Below are positions 10,815 to 22,552 of a stretch of DNA of 64,000 nt, piece by piece (position 1 is the stretch's first letter; each line of letters starts with the position of its first letter). The stretch lies in NCBI GenBank assembly GCA_022578605.1, contig MU394053.1, positions 1,198,229 to 1,262,228 on the forward strand, in the 5' to 3' direction. Below the pieces are notes generated by a model. That model was not told the origin of the DNA, ran no database searches, and worked only from the letters and a program-made list of their open reading frames with translations. The position numbers and the translations under genes are program-made. This DNA comes from Camillea tinctor. Taxonomy: Eukaryota > Ascomycota > Sordariomycetes > Xylariales > Xylariaceae.

Positions 10815-11845
10815 GGCGATTCCTCGCCGCGTCTTGAAACGTTCTTTCGAAACATCGTTTTTTTTTTTTTTTTTTTTTTTTCTTTGAAGTTCATCACTTT
10901 TCTTTCCTTTTCTTATGTGTTTTTTTTTGTTCCATACGCCCTATTTTCCCTCTTACTTTCGATCACCAGTGTGGGACCTACTAGTGTTTATCACACGTTG
11001 TATGGACTTAGACATTCCCGCCTAACTGAAAACCCCCCGGATGACTTACAAAAACTCACGAGTCTCCCATCCTAACATCTCGATAGTCAAAACTCTATTG
11101 GTCCGTATCATTTATCGATTTTAACCTTAATCTCGAGTCTCATACCTTAGATTGGATGCCTAATTCAAGATCATTTTCCATCATCGAGGGCTCACCCTCG
11201 AGACAACGGCTACTTACTTGCTAAGGTTACCTACTGTGCAACCCGACTATGAACTCGGCAAGATCAAGTGCCGCTATCGCCGTGCCCTGTTGCAGATCGG
11301 AAGAAGACTGAGGGTTCCATCTTTTTTTGTTTATTTTTACTTACTGTACATCCTTTTCTTCACTACATCTATTTTATATGACCGCGGCTAAAAGTCTGCA
11401 GCGAGCGCTTAAGGGAGGGCCGATCTCGCTTAGACGGTCCCATGTTTCAACTAGTCTACAGTCCTCTACCACTTATTCCTCAGATATATACAAACCCCAA
11501 GCCTGCTACGTCGTCCAGAACTTTGCTATACCATATCTTAGCAGTAGTATCCAGCCCAGCTACGGTTGACCATAGCGCATTGTTGGAAAAAACTATTTTT
11601 TTCATTAAGTTGACCCCTAACGTGAAAATAGTATGCATATAAACAAAAAGGATATAAGCTTAACGAAAAGCTAAACATTTTAATCGGCGCACTAACTACT
11701 TAAGTATTGTTAGCAACTAATACTTTTTTTTTAGTTAGCAATTATAACATTTTTATAATGTTAGCAATTAAGTTAGCAATAAAAATTTTTTTAAAATAAA
11801 AAAATAGAAAAATAAAAAAAAATAAAAAAAAAAATTAAAAAATTG

Positions 11846-12297
11846 ATGCAATCACTGTATATTAAGGGGTGTATAGCACCTTATATAGATAAGATAAGAT
11901 AAGGACTAGTACTAGCATTAGCAGATAAGATAAGAAGATAGCAACATTTAATGTGCAGCGCAGCTACACATTTAATGTTGCACTTTCTCATTTTTCTACA
12001 CCTCTTCCTGGATCTAAAAGGGATTTGTGGGGCGGAATGTTTATTATATCTACCAGCCATAAACGGCTTAACATGATTGGTCTTAGGGTGTTGTGGAATT
12101 TTATAGATTACCTCGACATGACTTGCGGAGAGCTAAGTTTTAAGGATGGGCTTAGGACATTTGAAGTAGTTTTCTTAAGAAAATGTATAAAGTAGTACGC
12201 TGTGGATATGGTGGACATTTCGCCCCACAAATCCCTTTTAGATCCAGGAGGAGGTGTACATACTTATAATACTACCTTATACTGCCACATTTTGCAT
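11846..12297. repeat. copy A of a 192-bp repeat, interrupted by a nested element
   Basis: This repeat runs from ATGCAATCACTG to CCACATTTTGCAT, and two more copies lie at 22119-22310 and 22553-22740. Subtracting the 258-bp insertion and its TA duplication gives 192 bp, the length of copy B. The ends are short imperfect inverted repeats (ATGCAA / TTGCAT). The middle has a GATAAG-rich segment and a hairpin with 15-bp arms at 11941-11955 and 11967-11981 (one mismatch). This copy keeps its G and C residues, unlike the other two. Confidence 0.85.
11999..12256. mobile_element. 258-bp MITE-like element with TA target duplication
   Basis: The ends are inverted repeats of about 42 bp with two mismatches, starting CACCTCTTCCTGGATCTAAA on the left and CACCTCCTCCTGGATCTAAA on the complement of the right, and continuing to GATTTGTGGGGCG. 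TA at 11997-11998 and 12257-12258 flanks it. The related repeat copies at 22.1 and 22.6 kb have the uninterrupted site (a T-run then TACATA), which proves insertion at TA. There is no coding potential beyond a chance 80-codon frame. The size and target site fit a Tc1/mariner-type MITE. Confidence 0.9.
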
Positions 12298-12475
12298 TAA
12301 AAATAAAAAAATAAAAAAAATAGAAAAATAGAAAAAATAAAAAAAAAAGTTGCTAATAGCTATAATATTATAATATCGACTTTATGTATTTAAAAAAAGT
12401 AGAAAAATAAGGATATGGGGTATGCCTAGTTATAGAAAATGAGTTTTTTCCAACAATGCGCTATGGTCAACCGTA

Positions 12476-13437
12476 CCCAGCCCTGTTCGTAGATTCCCGT
12501 CTCGTTTATCCGCCCCCTCCCCCACCAATACTAAGCACAGCCCTGCTTGTGTAGATCCCTTTGTGTTGCGCTGATCAACCAAGACAGGTCTCTAGCCTTG
12601 CCGGGGCTACAGCTACATTTAATCTATACCAAACCTATCGACCTTACACCATTTCTTATTGAAAAGGGGGGAGAGGCTAACTCTGCCCCCATAGTCTTAT
12701 AACTCACCTTTTAGCCCCCCCTCCCCCCTTTATGTGTCAATATTTCCTTGATATAACTAGCTCATGTACAGGATTCTCTTTTCGGCCTATTATCCGGCCT
12801 GTGTGTAGTTACTCCAAACTTGTGACTCTTATTTTCAGATCCAAAGGTGTCAGCCGCTTCACAGCTTCACATACGGACCCAAAAACACACAAGTCAACAT
12901 GTGTCTCGTTGCATTTATATTGCTTACCGTTCCGCACAGCATATCAAGTGTTGGGACTAATGTATTCCATCCTTCGTGCCATCACAGAATATATCATAGC
13001 ATTTGTGTGACTAATCATTAATGCAGACCGAAATATTTCAATACTACTCTAGCCAAGCTCTGGCTCAGAATCCATATACGTAGCCTTCCTAGTATAACAG
13101 AAAGCATGAACTGAATAGAGTGGTGGGTTTTCTTTTCCTCGATCCCTGCCACAACTCTCTCGTTCAGAGCATTTTGTTTCCTATCCTACATATCCAGGCG
13201 ATTCATCTCTTCTGGTGAAAACCTTAGATAGCCGACGTAGGCAATTGTCTAAACTTGGACTGATATTCGTATTACTAGGCAGAAGAATAAAGCCATAGGA
13301 TCTGTTTATGTCAGATGTCCCAGCTTGAGACTGCGAGTCGTACTATGTCTCTTCCTTATAATATCTGAGGACTGAAATTGTGTTCCGGTCAGGAGCCGAA
13401 TAAAATCGGTGGGCCCGGTCGTTTCACGAGAAGGTAA
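12476..13437. other. intergenic, no gene recognised
   Basis: No supportable gene is present. The part nearest 13437 is presumably the 3' flank of the MYND-finger gene. Confidence 0.5.
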
Positions 13438-14386
13438 CTAGATGACGGGCCGGTCTTTGCCATTGTCTTCAAACTCAGGAGGTCGAGACATCGCTATTGT
13501 CCTTCTCGTTTGTCTTATTATCCCAGCTTTCCGAAGGGGCACCAGCAACAGGCTAGGACTCGCATTAGCTAGTTTCGAGTGTGGATATGTAGGGAAATGG
13601 GAGCATACAGGAGGATTGCACACGCGTTTATGGATACTCCAGTTCATACGGTGACAAGCAGTGCTGCAGTATTGAGCTATCCTGCACCGAGAACAGCGTC
13701 TGAGGTTTACCTCGTCCTTAGCGCAGCCAAAGCAGCTCGTGCTGCCGATATCAGATGGCGCCTCCTCGTCCGCCGAGTGTCTGTGAGGGTGCACCATATG
13801 TCAGTTGATTCCCCTTCTACTTTTTTCCCGTGATAAAAGAGCAAAATAAAAGCAAGAAAGGGGAAAAAGAAAAAACTCACCCCAACCCCCCAAACCAGAA
13901 CCCATCCCTTCCGATCCCAAGCTTATCCCTCTCATCCTCCTTGCCACATCCCAGCGGCAACACCCACGGCGTCCCTTCTTTATACCCATCTAACGCGGCC
14001 AGCAGCTGTACCTGCTGCTCGACGGTGCTCAGCGCAGGGCGCAGCACGCGCAAACTATCGCGGTGGCGTCCCTCGATCTTAGCCCCCGCACACATCCCTA
14101 GCAGGGCGAGGATCACAATGATGCGCTCGCGCGGGTGGTACGGCGCGAAGTAGGACAGCGCGCCGGCGTTGCCCGAGAGGATCTTATCGAGCTTGGAGTT
14201 GAGGAGCGTGGTGGGAGATGAGGGATGAGCGGGGGCGTCAAGTTGGTGCGCTAGGGAAGGGGAGGAGGGGGAGAAGAAGCGGGAGGATAGGAGAGATGAG
14301 AGAGGGACTCCGAGCATGTCGTCTAGGTCGCGAGCGATGGCGTGGTCGTCGTCTGATTGGAGGAGTCCAGGGCCCCAGCAACCCAT
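13438..14386 (-). CDS. MYND-type zinc-finger protein (two exons)
   Basis: Exon 1 is 14386-13881 and exon 2 is 13780-13438, separated by a 100-bp intron (GTGAGT donor, AACTGAC branch site, CACAG acceptor). The joined frame encodes 282 aa. The N-terminus MGCWGPGLLQSDDD resembles the start of a group of fungal MYND proteins. The middle has a hydrophobic helix (ERIIVILALLGMCAGAKI, about residues 108-125). The MYND finger covers residues 185-223 with C-x2-C-x9-C-x2-C-x5-C-x3-C-x7-H-x3-C, all ligands present. MYND fingers usually mediate protein-protein contacts; the function of this protein is not known to me. The finger sits at the 3' side and is followed by a basic tail. Confidence 0.82.
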
Positions 14387-15791
14387 CTTGAATTATATTT
14401 TATCTCTTCTTCGTTTTTGTAATATTGGGTTATTGTTGTTGTTGTGTTGTGTTGTAATTATTTTCTGGACTCTTCGGGGCCCTCTTGAGGAGATAGTACC
14501 TAATCTGATGTTGGGTAGGCGAGGAAAGAGTCTAATAGATGGGTGATTGAGGAGATGATGGGATATGTAAGTGAGTAAATACCCATCTAGAATGTAGATA
14601 GATGAGGAAGGATGGAAGGGTGGCCTTCCTTCTCTAGTATATGCTGTAGTAGGTGAGTGAAGTAGTGAAAAAAAGGAAGGCAAGTGAGTATATCATTTAG
14701 GCTTGGAAGTTACCTTCCCCTTGACACTTCTTGTTGTTCTGGGTGTTGCACCTTCTTCTACAGGGAGAGGGAGCTTGGTGGAAAGCATAAATAGGAGTGC
14801 TTGCCATGGTACATAGTAGATAGAGGCAAGCAAGAAAACAAGCATGGACTACTAGTGCTACTTACTGCATGACTGGATTCGAATTCCTGTTTGTTGACTA
14901 CGATATGAAAACTACCATACTGATTACAAGGCAGGAAAGCAAGCAGAGAACACATTGGCAATCCTGAAGAACCCAACTCAATCCCCTTCAAGGTAAAAAG
15001 GGGTATTGGTATTAGGAAACGGCCAAGGATTAAGTAAAGACCTAGGTTAGGTAGATATCTATCAATCAAACCAGTCAGGTCAAAGATTACATAAATAAAG
15101 GTAATAAATGAAGCATCTAATTACATGAGTTAAATCAATCGGAATCTGGAAGGCCTTGTATCTCTAAAACTCCAGCCTCAGAGTGTTTATCCACAAGTTC
15201 CTTTTTTTATAACCACCCATCCCTTACTCCTATCCTTTCCGCCCTATCCCCTGTCCCTTACCTACCATCATATTCTCATGTCCGTAGAGATATTGTTTCG
15301 CCTTATACTTGTATCCGAGCGTCTATTGTGGTCTTACCAAACACACAGAACCTCCTCCTTCTACTATAAATCGTCGCTAGTTATGAATTCTTGAGAAGAG
15401 GGGGGGAAAGAATCGAAATGTCCATCATCGTTTGGCACCTTGCGTGGCATCAACCAATCTTTACATACATAGCAATACAAATGCACATGAAATCGTTATG
15501 ATTTCCCTAATCCTGCGCTGAAATTCGAGGGGATAATCCTGTGCTGGAAGTTTGCTAGACAAGTCGAAAAGTCTCGCATATTTGTCTGCCAGCCTCGACC
15601 TCCAATAGCCCTTTCCGAATATAATGCAACACGGGGTATAATACGCGACGATAAGAATCTATTTGTCGCTTAAGGAGTAGGACACGAAGTGAAAACAGTG
15701 TGGTAGGTCATAGCCATCACGGGAATTGGAGCAGAGCCCCTAACTTTGCGTGATCCAAGATGATACAGCCAGAACCAGAGAGAAAAGAGGA
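14387..15791. other. intergenic between the MYND-finger and GT34 genes
   Basis: The left part is the promoter side of the MYND gene and the right part is the 3' flank of the GT34 gene. No other gene is recognised. Confidence 0.5.
14565..14572 (-). promoter_or_regulatory. ACTTACAT, near-match of the ACTTACAC word
   Basis: The plus strand reads ATGTAAGT, giving ACTTACAT on the coding strand, 179 bp before the ATG of the MYND-finger gene. It differs at one base from the word found at the same distance before the genes starting at 42273 and 58734. A role is inference. Confidence 0.25.
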
Positions 15792-17281
15792 TTACTTGAG
15801 CCACTCCAGTTTCTGCCCGGTCAGCTTGAACCAGATCACCGCGAGGAAGTCCTCCTTGAACCGTTCCCACGGGTTCCGGTTGAGATGAATGCTGAGTTCG
15901 CGGAAGTTATACATCTCTCCCCAGCAATCACGTCCCCATTCGCAGCCGGCCATATTAACGACAAAATCACGGTCATTCTCGTTGTAGTGGATACGCGTGT
16001 CGTTGCCATTGTCGGAACACGCCCCGGTTGGGAAGCTGTTGATTAGCCTTTGCGGGATGAAGGCTGTATGGCTTCGAATCCACGGCTGCGTCGTGTAAAG
16101 CTGCTCGAGGGCGTCCTGTTCCTTATGCTCCCATTCCATGTGCTTCTGCTCATATGCTACCGGATCCCACCAAATATCGAGAAGTCGGTCTGTCCAGTCG
16201 CTTCGCCTAATGAAGAAGGAGCCAAGGTTGAACCCCGAGCAATCTTGGGGTAGAATCAGGTTGACTGAATTGACATCTCCATCGCCCTCGGCGCTCAGCG
16301 AATCGGGGTCTAAGTAAGGACTCGTGAGAGGGTGAGATATGTTGAGTGGGTTATACTCGTTGATATCGCGATAGATATGCTTTTGTAGATCGTTGAAAAT
16401 ATGGCGTTGAAGCGAGTAGGTGGGTTCCATGATGAACGTATTAAGATCCAACCACCAGATCCTGCTATCGTGTTAGTGTATGCAGCCTTTCACCCAACAG
16501 CACATCGGCGACCTACCACTCAGCTTTTGGATATTTCCTGAAACTATTCCGGATGCTGTCTACCTTCTCCCAGCTCTCACGCCACTCGTGGGCGTACCGC
16601 TTCTTGGTGCTCATGTCGACAATCTCAAGATCGTAGCCCCACTTCGCAACGTATTTCCGCTTGTTCCTGACGCTGTCTCGTTCGATTGCCCACTCTCGAG
16701 CACCTTTCCATTCCATAACGCCTCCACCTACATTTGCTGCTAGAATGATGACGAACTTCTCACCACCTCCTAGCCAGCCGGCTCTCCTCCAATGATACCA
16801 CATGGCTATGCTACCGTTAGCTAGACAGTCGGCCAGCTGGGATCTGGCTTTGCGACTCACGTGTGATGTAGAATAACAGGTAACAAGCGAGGACCAGGGC
16901 AGCGATGAGTGCGCGAATCTTCCATTTCCTCCCCATGCGTGCGGTTATTGCCCTAAGCCTCCCAAGCAGAGGGGGATTCCATCGACTCGGCCCAGGCTTG
17001 TCCTTTTCGGCGTACTTATCATCTGCGCCCATGTTGAAAGTCGGCAAGCTGCTCGATATGCGGCGCATGTGCCGTGTAAAGAAGCCTTGGTTATGTGTAG
17101 CAAAGGAAGGATAGCCATTGACACCCTGAGACTTGAGTCGCGCAGACTCCCATGTTACGGGGCCACCGTTCGGACCGGCAAAGGACATCTTGGCCGGACT
17201 TGATCGACCGCTGTTGCTGAGGTTGAGGCCTGGCGATGACCATCCGCCCGGGACAGGAGAAGGACTTCGGCTAAGTGACAT
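15792..17281 (-). CDS. GT34 family Golgi mannosyl/galactosyltransferase (Mnn10/Gma12 type)
   Basis: Three exons (17281-16861, 16820-16517, 16461-15792) encode 464 aa in one frame. This is a type II membrane protein: a Ser/Pro-rich cytosolic tail starting MSLSRSPSPVPGG, a basic stretch, one membrane segment at about residues 122-139 (IRALIAALVLACYLLFYI), then the lumenal catalytic domain. The GT34 core is recognisable: FVIILAANVGGGVMEWKG, RNKRKYVAKWGYDLEIVD, then WIWWLDLNTFIMEP at the place of the metal-binding D-x-D-like motif (here D-L-N). It should add alpha-linked hexose to N-glycan outer chains in the Golgi. An upstream in-frame ATG at 17371 would add 30 residues; I prefer 17281 because it gives the typical family start. 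Intron 1 is only 40 bp (GTGAGT...CTAG), and the frame forces that acceptor. Confidence 0.88.
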
Positions 17282-20200
17282 TGGGATGTTTGGAGTACCT
17301 GTGGCGGGTTTCGCGCTGGCATCAGCATGCTGGTAAGAGGACATAGGGACATGGGAACATAGGGACAGCAAAATGACAAAAAAAAAGTAAAACTCGGGAT
17401 GGGATGCATGTACCTGGGATGGGACTTAGAGTGGGCTGGAGATGATGCTGGGGGGCTCGCGGCCCCAGCCGGAGAGGAGGTACGCGATTTGCAGCTGCAG
17501 CAGTGTTCAAATCGTTCGAGACAGAGGATCGCCTTCGGTGATGCGATACCGTGGGGCGGTCGCTGAAAGAGGAGGATGTGCTTGCGGTGTCGGGGGGTTC
17601 GGACGCCAGATTGCTGGTTCTTAGGGGGTTTCTGGTTGGATGGCGATCGGGTTTTACTCGCTCCCTCGTAGCGGCACGGAGCGGAAGGTGGCTGAGGAAT
17701 AGCGTTCCAAGAACACAGCTGGAGTGTCTCAGAGCTGCACAGAGGGTTTTTGGAGGGGTGTGAGGTGCAGGTAACGTCAGGTTATTCCTAAGCTGTTAAC
17801 TGTAATTGAGTGGAGGAGATGTATGTCGTCGTATATGTGTATGTATGTGTATGTATGTATGTAGTAAGTGGTGTAAGTGTAAGTAGTAGTACTGCTACTA
17901 AGTACACGTGTTAAGGGTTGGATGTAATGTGCGAAAAAGGCCAGAACAGACCAGGCCAGTCCACTTGTTTATCTTTCTATCAAAAAAATCGTGATTGGTT
18001 TAGGTAAATAGGGATGAATGGCTGTGGATGGACGTTGCCAAGGAGGTTTTAGGTGTAGTAAGTGATTACTGACGGGGTTTATTAAAGAAAGAGAAGAATA
18101 TGAGACGAAGAAGAAAAAAAAGAAGAAATAAAAAATAAAAATAAAAAAATTGAAAAAAGAGAGACTTCGAAAGTATTGTTTGTTCCCGACACAATTGTGC
18201 AACTAACTTTTCTTCCCTTCTTTTTTTTTTCCTTGCCGTGTACGATTTTTCTCTTTTGCCTTTCTTATTTTTAAAAATTTTTGTAAGATGGGATTCACGA
18301 GTGTAATTTTGGATTGATCTTGGAGTTTTGGCACTGACCATGCGCTGCTTCTGATAATCCTAGTCCCCTGCAATTTCTACCCCCTTCAATTGCTTTTTCA
18401 TATCTGCAAGGATCATTGATAAAGCAAGAAGGGTGCCCCTTGGCCTGTTAGGTAGCCCGTTTCTGCCCGTATAGCGTAGTTACATAAGTATCCTAGATAG
18501 TGTAGTACAGGCTAGAATTTCACCTTAATTTTGGGAGGTGGGACCCCACAAACTGGGTTTGTCCTTGCTGGGCTTAATTGGGCTTAACTGGGCTTTTCGG
18601 TTAGCTTTGCCGCACATGTAAGAGATCAATTCCATGGGAAGAGTACACAACCGCCACTGGCGTCAATCCCATCTTTCTTTCTTCCCCTTCAGGTAACTAT
18701 ATCCCCAACATTGGGTACACATATCTGAGCAAAATATATGACATCAAAAAAAAAATCATACTATATTTTGAGACATGTTCAGTACCCAGGTAAACTGATC
18801 TGATAACTTAGGTATTTTCATAGTACTTCGTATAATTATACGCTAACGTAACTACCTAGAACACAACCGGACACTACTTCCTGGGCATTGAATAATAGCT
18901 ACCTAGACACCTCTAGCTAGGTACATACGGTAGGACCTATGTATGTACCTGACTGCTTGACCGCATAGTACCTAAAACTTGTATTGATGTACCATTGATG
19001 TACAGTTGCCATGTCTATGGTTTTCTGGTCTCGTTTTTCATTGGTTACGAGCAATGCGGGCTTTTGAGATTTGACGCGATGCTATTATCTAGGTTAGGTT
19101 AGTATAACAGATGTTTAGTGCGACAGCCTCGTGTTAGTTAATAGAGGTATCAATAACATCAATACCTAACACCTAGTAGGTAATGGTGTGCAGTCGGATT
19201 ATATAATGCAATAGCATACTATGCTGGCAGGTATGCTTTAAACATTGAATTTTGTAGTATAAGTACTCCCGTACCTATACAACTAGTTGTTGAATCAAGA
19301 TACGCATCGAGGTCATCACTGGCCCCGATCTATAAGGGTCCTGGGTCGGAACCCTGAAAGAATCCTGTCTTTGTTCGGTCCCTGCAGGATCTTTATATGA
19401 TACATAGCTTATACACTGTCACCATGTTGACATCTTGAAGTTTACTGGGGTCGCGCTAGAGGCTTGAATACGTAGCTATTTCACTAATTTTCAAAGCGAA
19501 GGGGAAGTACTTACAGCTGTGATATGAAATGTTGAAGTATACGACAGCAAACAAAGGAACCGTTCTATATATATCCTTTTACAGTTGTTCCCCCTTTATA
19601 GGTCGTTTTCGGCAACCCGACCCAAGATACTACTACCTGAGGCCTGCCCTATGACTATTCGACTGTTGTCACTCATGCCTGTGTTTTCATGTGTTAAACT
19701 ATGCAGGTGTGATGAAGTGGACGAAATCAGGAGCCCTTCACATTGGGAGAGAATGTGGCTAAATGTGGATAGATAGGCAAGCCCTACCTAGGCAGTACTA
19801 CATAGCAAGTGCTCGATCGATTCGTAGATAGGTTGTAGGGAACTGGAATACTAGTATACTACCATGATCGTATTAATATCTAGTAGACAGACCAACGACA
19901 TATCCGATATCTCCGCCACCTAGTAAGTACGGGTATAACATTGAAAGCATCCCAGCAGCAATACTCCATAGACTCCAAGAGATTACCTGCCTTAAACTAA
20001 CTTCTGCCCAGTGCCCTGGATCGTCGTCTGGATCGTCATCTCTTGTCGGGGTCACCCAAATATCAAAATGCCTGGGAACTTTTGACCTTTGATCTTTTCT
20101 GAAACTTCTGGTTTCGGAATGTTTTGGTTCGTGCTGGGGCAGGGTGATCTACTCCTAGGATTCCAGACCAATTATGAACGGCCAAAGAGATAAGACATAC

Positions 20201-21178
20201 TATCGAGTCGCAATGCAGTAAAGTAGTACACCACATACTACCAACTTGCAAAGAATCAGGTTTTGCTACAGACTACAGACATGGCCAACACAACCACACT
20301 TATAAAGAGCGCTGTCACTTCATTGTCCGACCTGCCAATCTACGAGTCGAGGAAAGAATTAGCCGACAGGCGTAATAAGTGATGAAGCGACTGACTGGTG
20401 GCAGGATCCAAGTAGTGTAGTGAAGAAGACGCCACCGGCTCGACATTGTGAGATCCACTACCTCGGGTAGGCAAGAGATGACCTGCATCAGCAGAAGCTA
20501 CCCGAGCAAACCACGACGCTTTGTGAGACTCTAGATTGACAACAATTGGAGGCCCTCGTGTTGGTGTTGGTGCTGGAGCTGCTGAAGGGCGGAGATGGAC
20601 TATATACCTGTATCTACACAGCAGGTAATGCGTGTTCAGCATCCGCGAGATGAGATTTGACAGCTTCCCACCGTTGATTGGACTGCTGAGGACTCTGCTG
20701 CTCTGGGATGTGCTTGGGACATGCTAGGGACATGCTAGGGACCATGTCGGCATTGGATAGTCCCGTGCGATTTTTTGTCCTAAGTGCTCAGGCGATGGAG
20801 AAAGCCCCTTCAAATACTACTTGATTGGACCGCCATATGCAAGTGGCTGGAGTCTTCATGCTGCGAATGGCTCGATTAGCTACGGTTGTGGCAACTAACG
20901 CTGGAACATTGACGTGGCAGCATGCAGCAATCCATCAATGATGACAAGAAGGGGGGAGATTGGGAACTACACGTGATAGGTGCCCAGTGCGTTTGAATAT
21001 TTTTCTTTTCTTTCCATTTGATTGAGGTCCCCGCATAGGCAAAGACGGCGCGGGCCTTAGTGTGTAAGTTGTTGCAAGCTGAAAAGCGGAATTTGGTTGT
21101 GGTGGTTGTGGACAATGAAGAGAGGAAGGAATGGGAAGTCAAGGAAAGGAATAGACAGGGGACAAGGGGGGACAGGTA
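17282..21178. other. long intergenic interval, no gene recognised
   Basis: The first 500-600 bp is the promoter side of the GT34 gene, with a TATG/TGTA microsatellite at about 17830-17865. A purine tract spans about 18085-18167. A 10-bp near-tandem (TGGGCTTAAT, TGGGCTTAAC, TGGGCTTTTC) lies at 18570-18599. The right end adjoins the AT-rich element. A 100-codon minus frame at 20340-20642 has no recognisable domain and I do not call it. Confidence 0.45.
17871..17884 (-). promoter_or_regulatory. two overlapping copies of the ACTTACAC word
   Basis: The plus strand reads GTGTAAGTGTAAGT, so the coding strand of the GT34 gene carries ACTTACAC twice with overlap, about 590 bp before the chosen ATG. 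The orientation is the same as at the other genes with this word. A regulatory role is inference. Confidence 0.3.
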
Positions 21179-21329
21179 CGGAGGCCTGTAAGTGCAACTC
21201 CGCCAATTGAGCAAAACTATTCCTGGAATAGGGAAAGCGTAAAAATCTTTTATAGGCCGTATACATATTAGCGACTATAAAAAAGTCAGCGACTATAAAA
21301 AAGCAGCATTTATTAAAAAAAAATAAAAA

Positions 21330-21503
21330 AATAAATAAAAAATAAATATAAAATAAATATAAAATAAATATAAAATAAATATAAAATAAATATAAAATAA
21401 ATATAAAATAAATATAAAATAAATATAAAATAAATAAAATAAATAAAATAAATAAAATAAATAAAATAAATAAAATAAATAAAATAAATAAAATAAATAA
21501 AAA
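21330..21503. repeat. AT-only minisatellite
   Basis: Tandem units of the form ATAAATATAAA (11 bp) change at about 21430 into units of ATAAATAAA (9 bp). The array lies just inside the left terminal repeat of the degraded transposon. Confidence 0.85.
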
Positions 21504-22118
21504 ACGGTAATTTATTTATATTTAAAAAATTATTTATTTAAAATTATATTATTATAATAAAGGCTTAATTTTTAACTTTATATATAATATAATTAATTAA
21601 CCGTTTATATAAACTTTTATAGTTATTATTAATTTAATTTTTAATTATATTTAAATGTTTAAACTTTTATTATAATTTATTTATAATTAAAACGTTATTA
21701 TATTATTATTTTTATTATTTTTATAAGTTTTTTTAATTATATTAACAGTATATTATTAAAAATTTTTTAAAATAAAGTTAAATTATTTATAACTATTAAT
21801 ATGCTTTAAAGGCATATAAACGTACGTAAAAAAAACATAATAAAAAATAAAAAAAATAATAAAAAGTTAAAAATTGGTATATTTAAGTATTTTTTATAAA
21901 AAAATTATTTAGTTAAAAGGTTAAAAACGTTATTAACTTTTTTATAGTCCTTTAAAATAATTAAGGCTATATAAAAAAACTAAAGTTATAAAACCTTTAA
22001 TTATTATTATTTATAATATAATTAATAATAATATAATAAAATGCTTAATAATTAACGTTTTAAAACGTAAATTAAATTTTAAATTTAAAAAAATAAATTT
22101 AAAAAATTAAAAAATATA

Positions 22119-22310
22119 ATGCAATTACTGTATATTAAAGGGTGTATAGCACTTTACATAAATAAAATAAAATAAAAACTAGTATTAACACTAGTAAATA
22201 AAATAAAAAAATAGCAACATTTAATGTACAGCGCAGCTGCACATTTAATATTGCACTTTTTTATTTTTTTACATACTTATAATACTATTTTATACTGCCA
22301 CATTTTACAT
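22119..22310. repeat. copy B of the 192-bp repeat (A/T-converted)
   Basis: It aligns end to end with copy A at 11846-12297 once the nested 258-bp element is removed. The differences I can see are all transitions, about two dozen G/C-to-A/T and about three in the other direction. The central hairpin core (CAGCGCAGCTGCAC) is retained. Confidence 0.85.
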
Positions 22311-22552
22311 TAAAATAATTAGTTTTTAATAAAAATATAAAAGTTAAAAGCTTAATTAATTAATAATAATTTTTATTTTTATTTATTATAAAAATAACGT
22401 TAAAATAACTTTAATTTAAAATTTATAAATATTTTTTAAAAAAAATTATTTAATTAAAAGTTTTAAAGCATTAATAACTTTTTTATAATTTTTATATAAA
22501 ATAATTAAAACTATATAAAATAATTAAATTTTTAAAGCTTTTAATTATTATA

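Larger units (their letters stand above)
9396..11562. other. intergenic, no gene recognised
   Basis: Only short frames without domains are present. There is a 21-bp poly-T run near 10859-10880 and two short tandem duplications, listed separately. Confidence 0.5.
11563..12473. mobile_element. 911-bp TA-flanked inverted-repeat element (non-autonomous, composite)
   Basis: The two ends are perfect 32-bp inverted repeats (11563-11594 and 12442-12473), each beginning CGGTTGACCATAGCGCATTG and running inward to AAAAAACT. TA dinucleotides at 11561-11562 and 12474-12475 flank the element, the target duplication of the Tc1/mariner superfamily. The interior is AT-rich and has no coding capacity. It contains a 192-bp repeat at 11846-12297, which is itself split by a 258-bp element at 11999-12256. 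Removing the 258-bp element and one TA leaves about 650 bp. The left arm holds several GTTAGCAA words. No transposase is present, so any mobility would need one in trans (inference). Confidence 0.85.

Noticed and set aside
14868..14895. B-box-like GGATTCGAATTCC
   Set aside because: It is a short palindrome without a D-arm or anticodon arm upstream, so it is not a tRNA.
17322..17510. Possible extra 5' exon of the GT34 gene
   Set aside because: I could find no splice combination that joins it in frame, and the family-typical start lies at 17281.
20340..20642. 100-aa minus-strand frame in intergenic DNA
   Set aside because: It has no domain, no visible introns or conserved motif, and its composition could arise by chance.
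21057..21266. Open frame with the same peptide as one at 23099-23326
   Set aside because: The shared peptide is just the translation of the two inverted terminal repeats of the transposon, not a duplicated gene.
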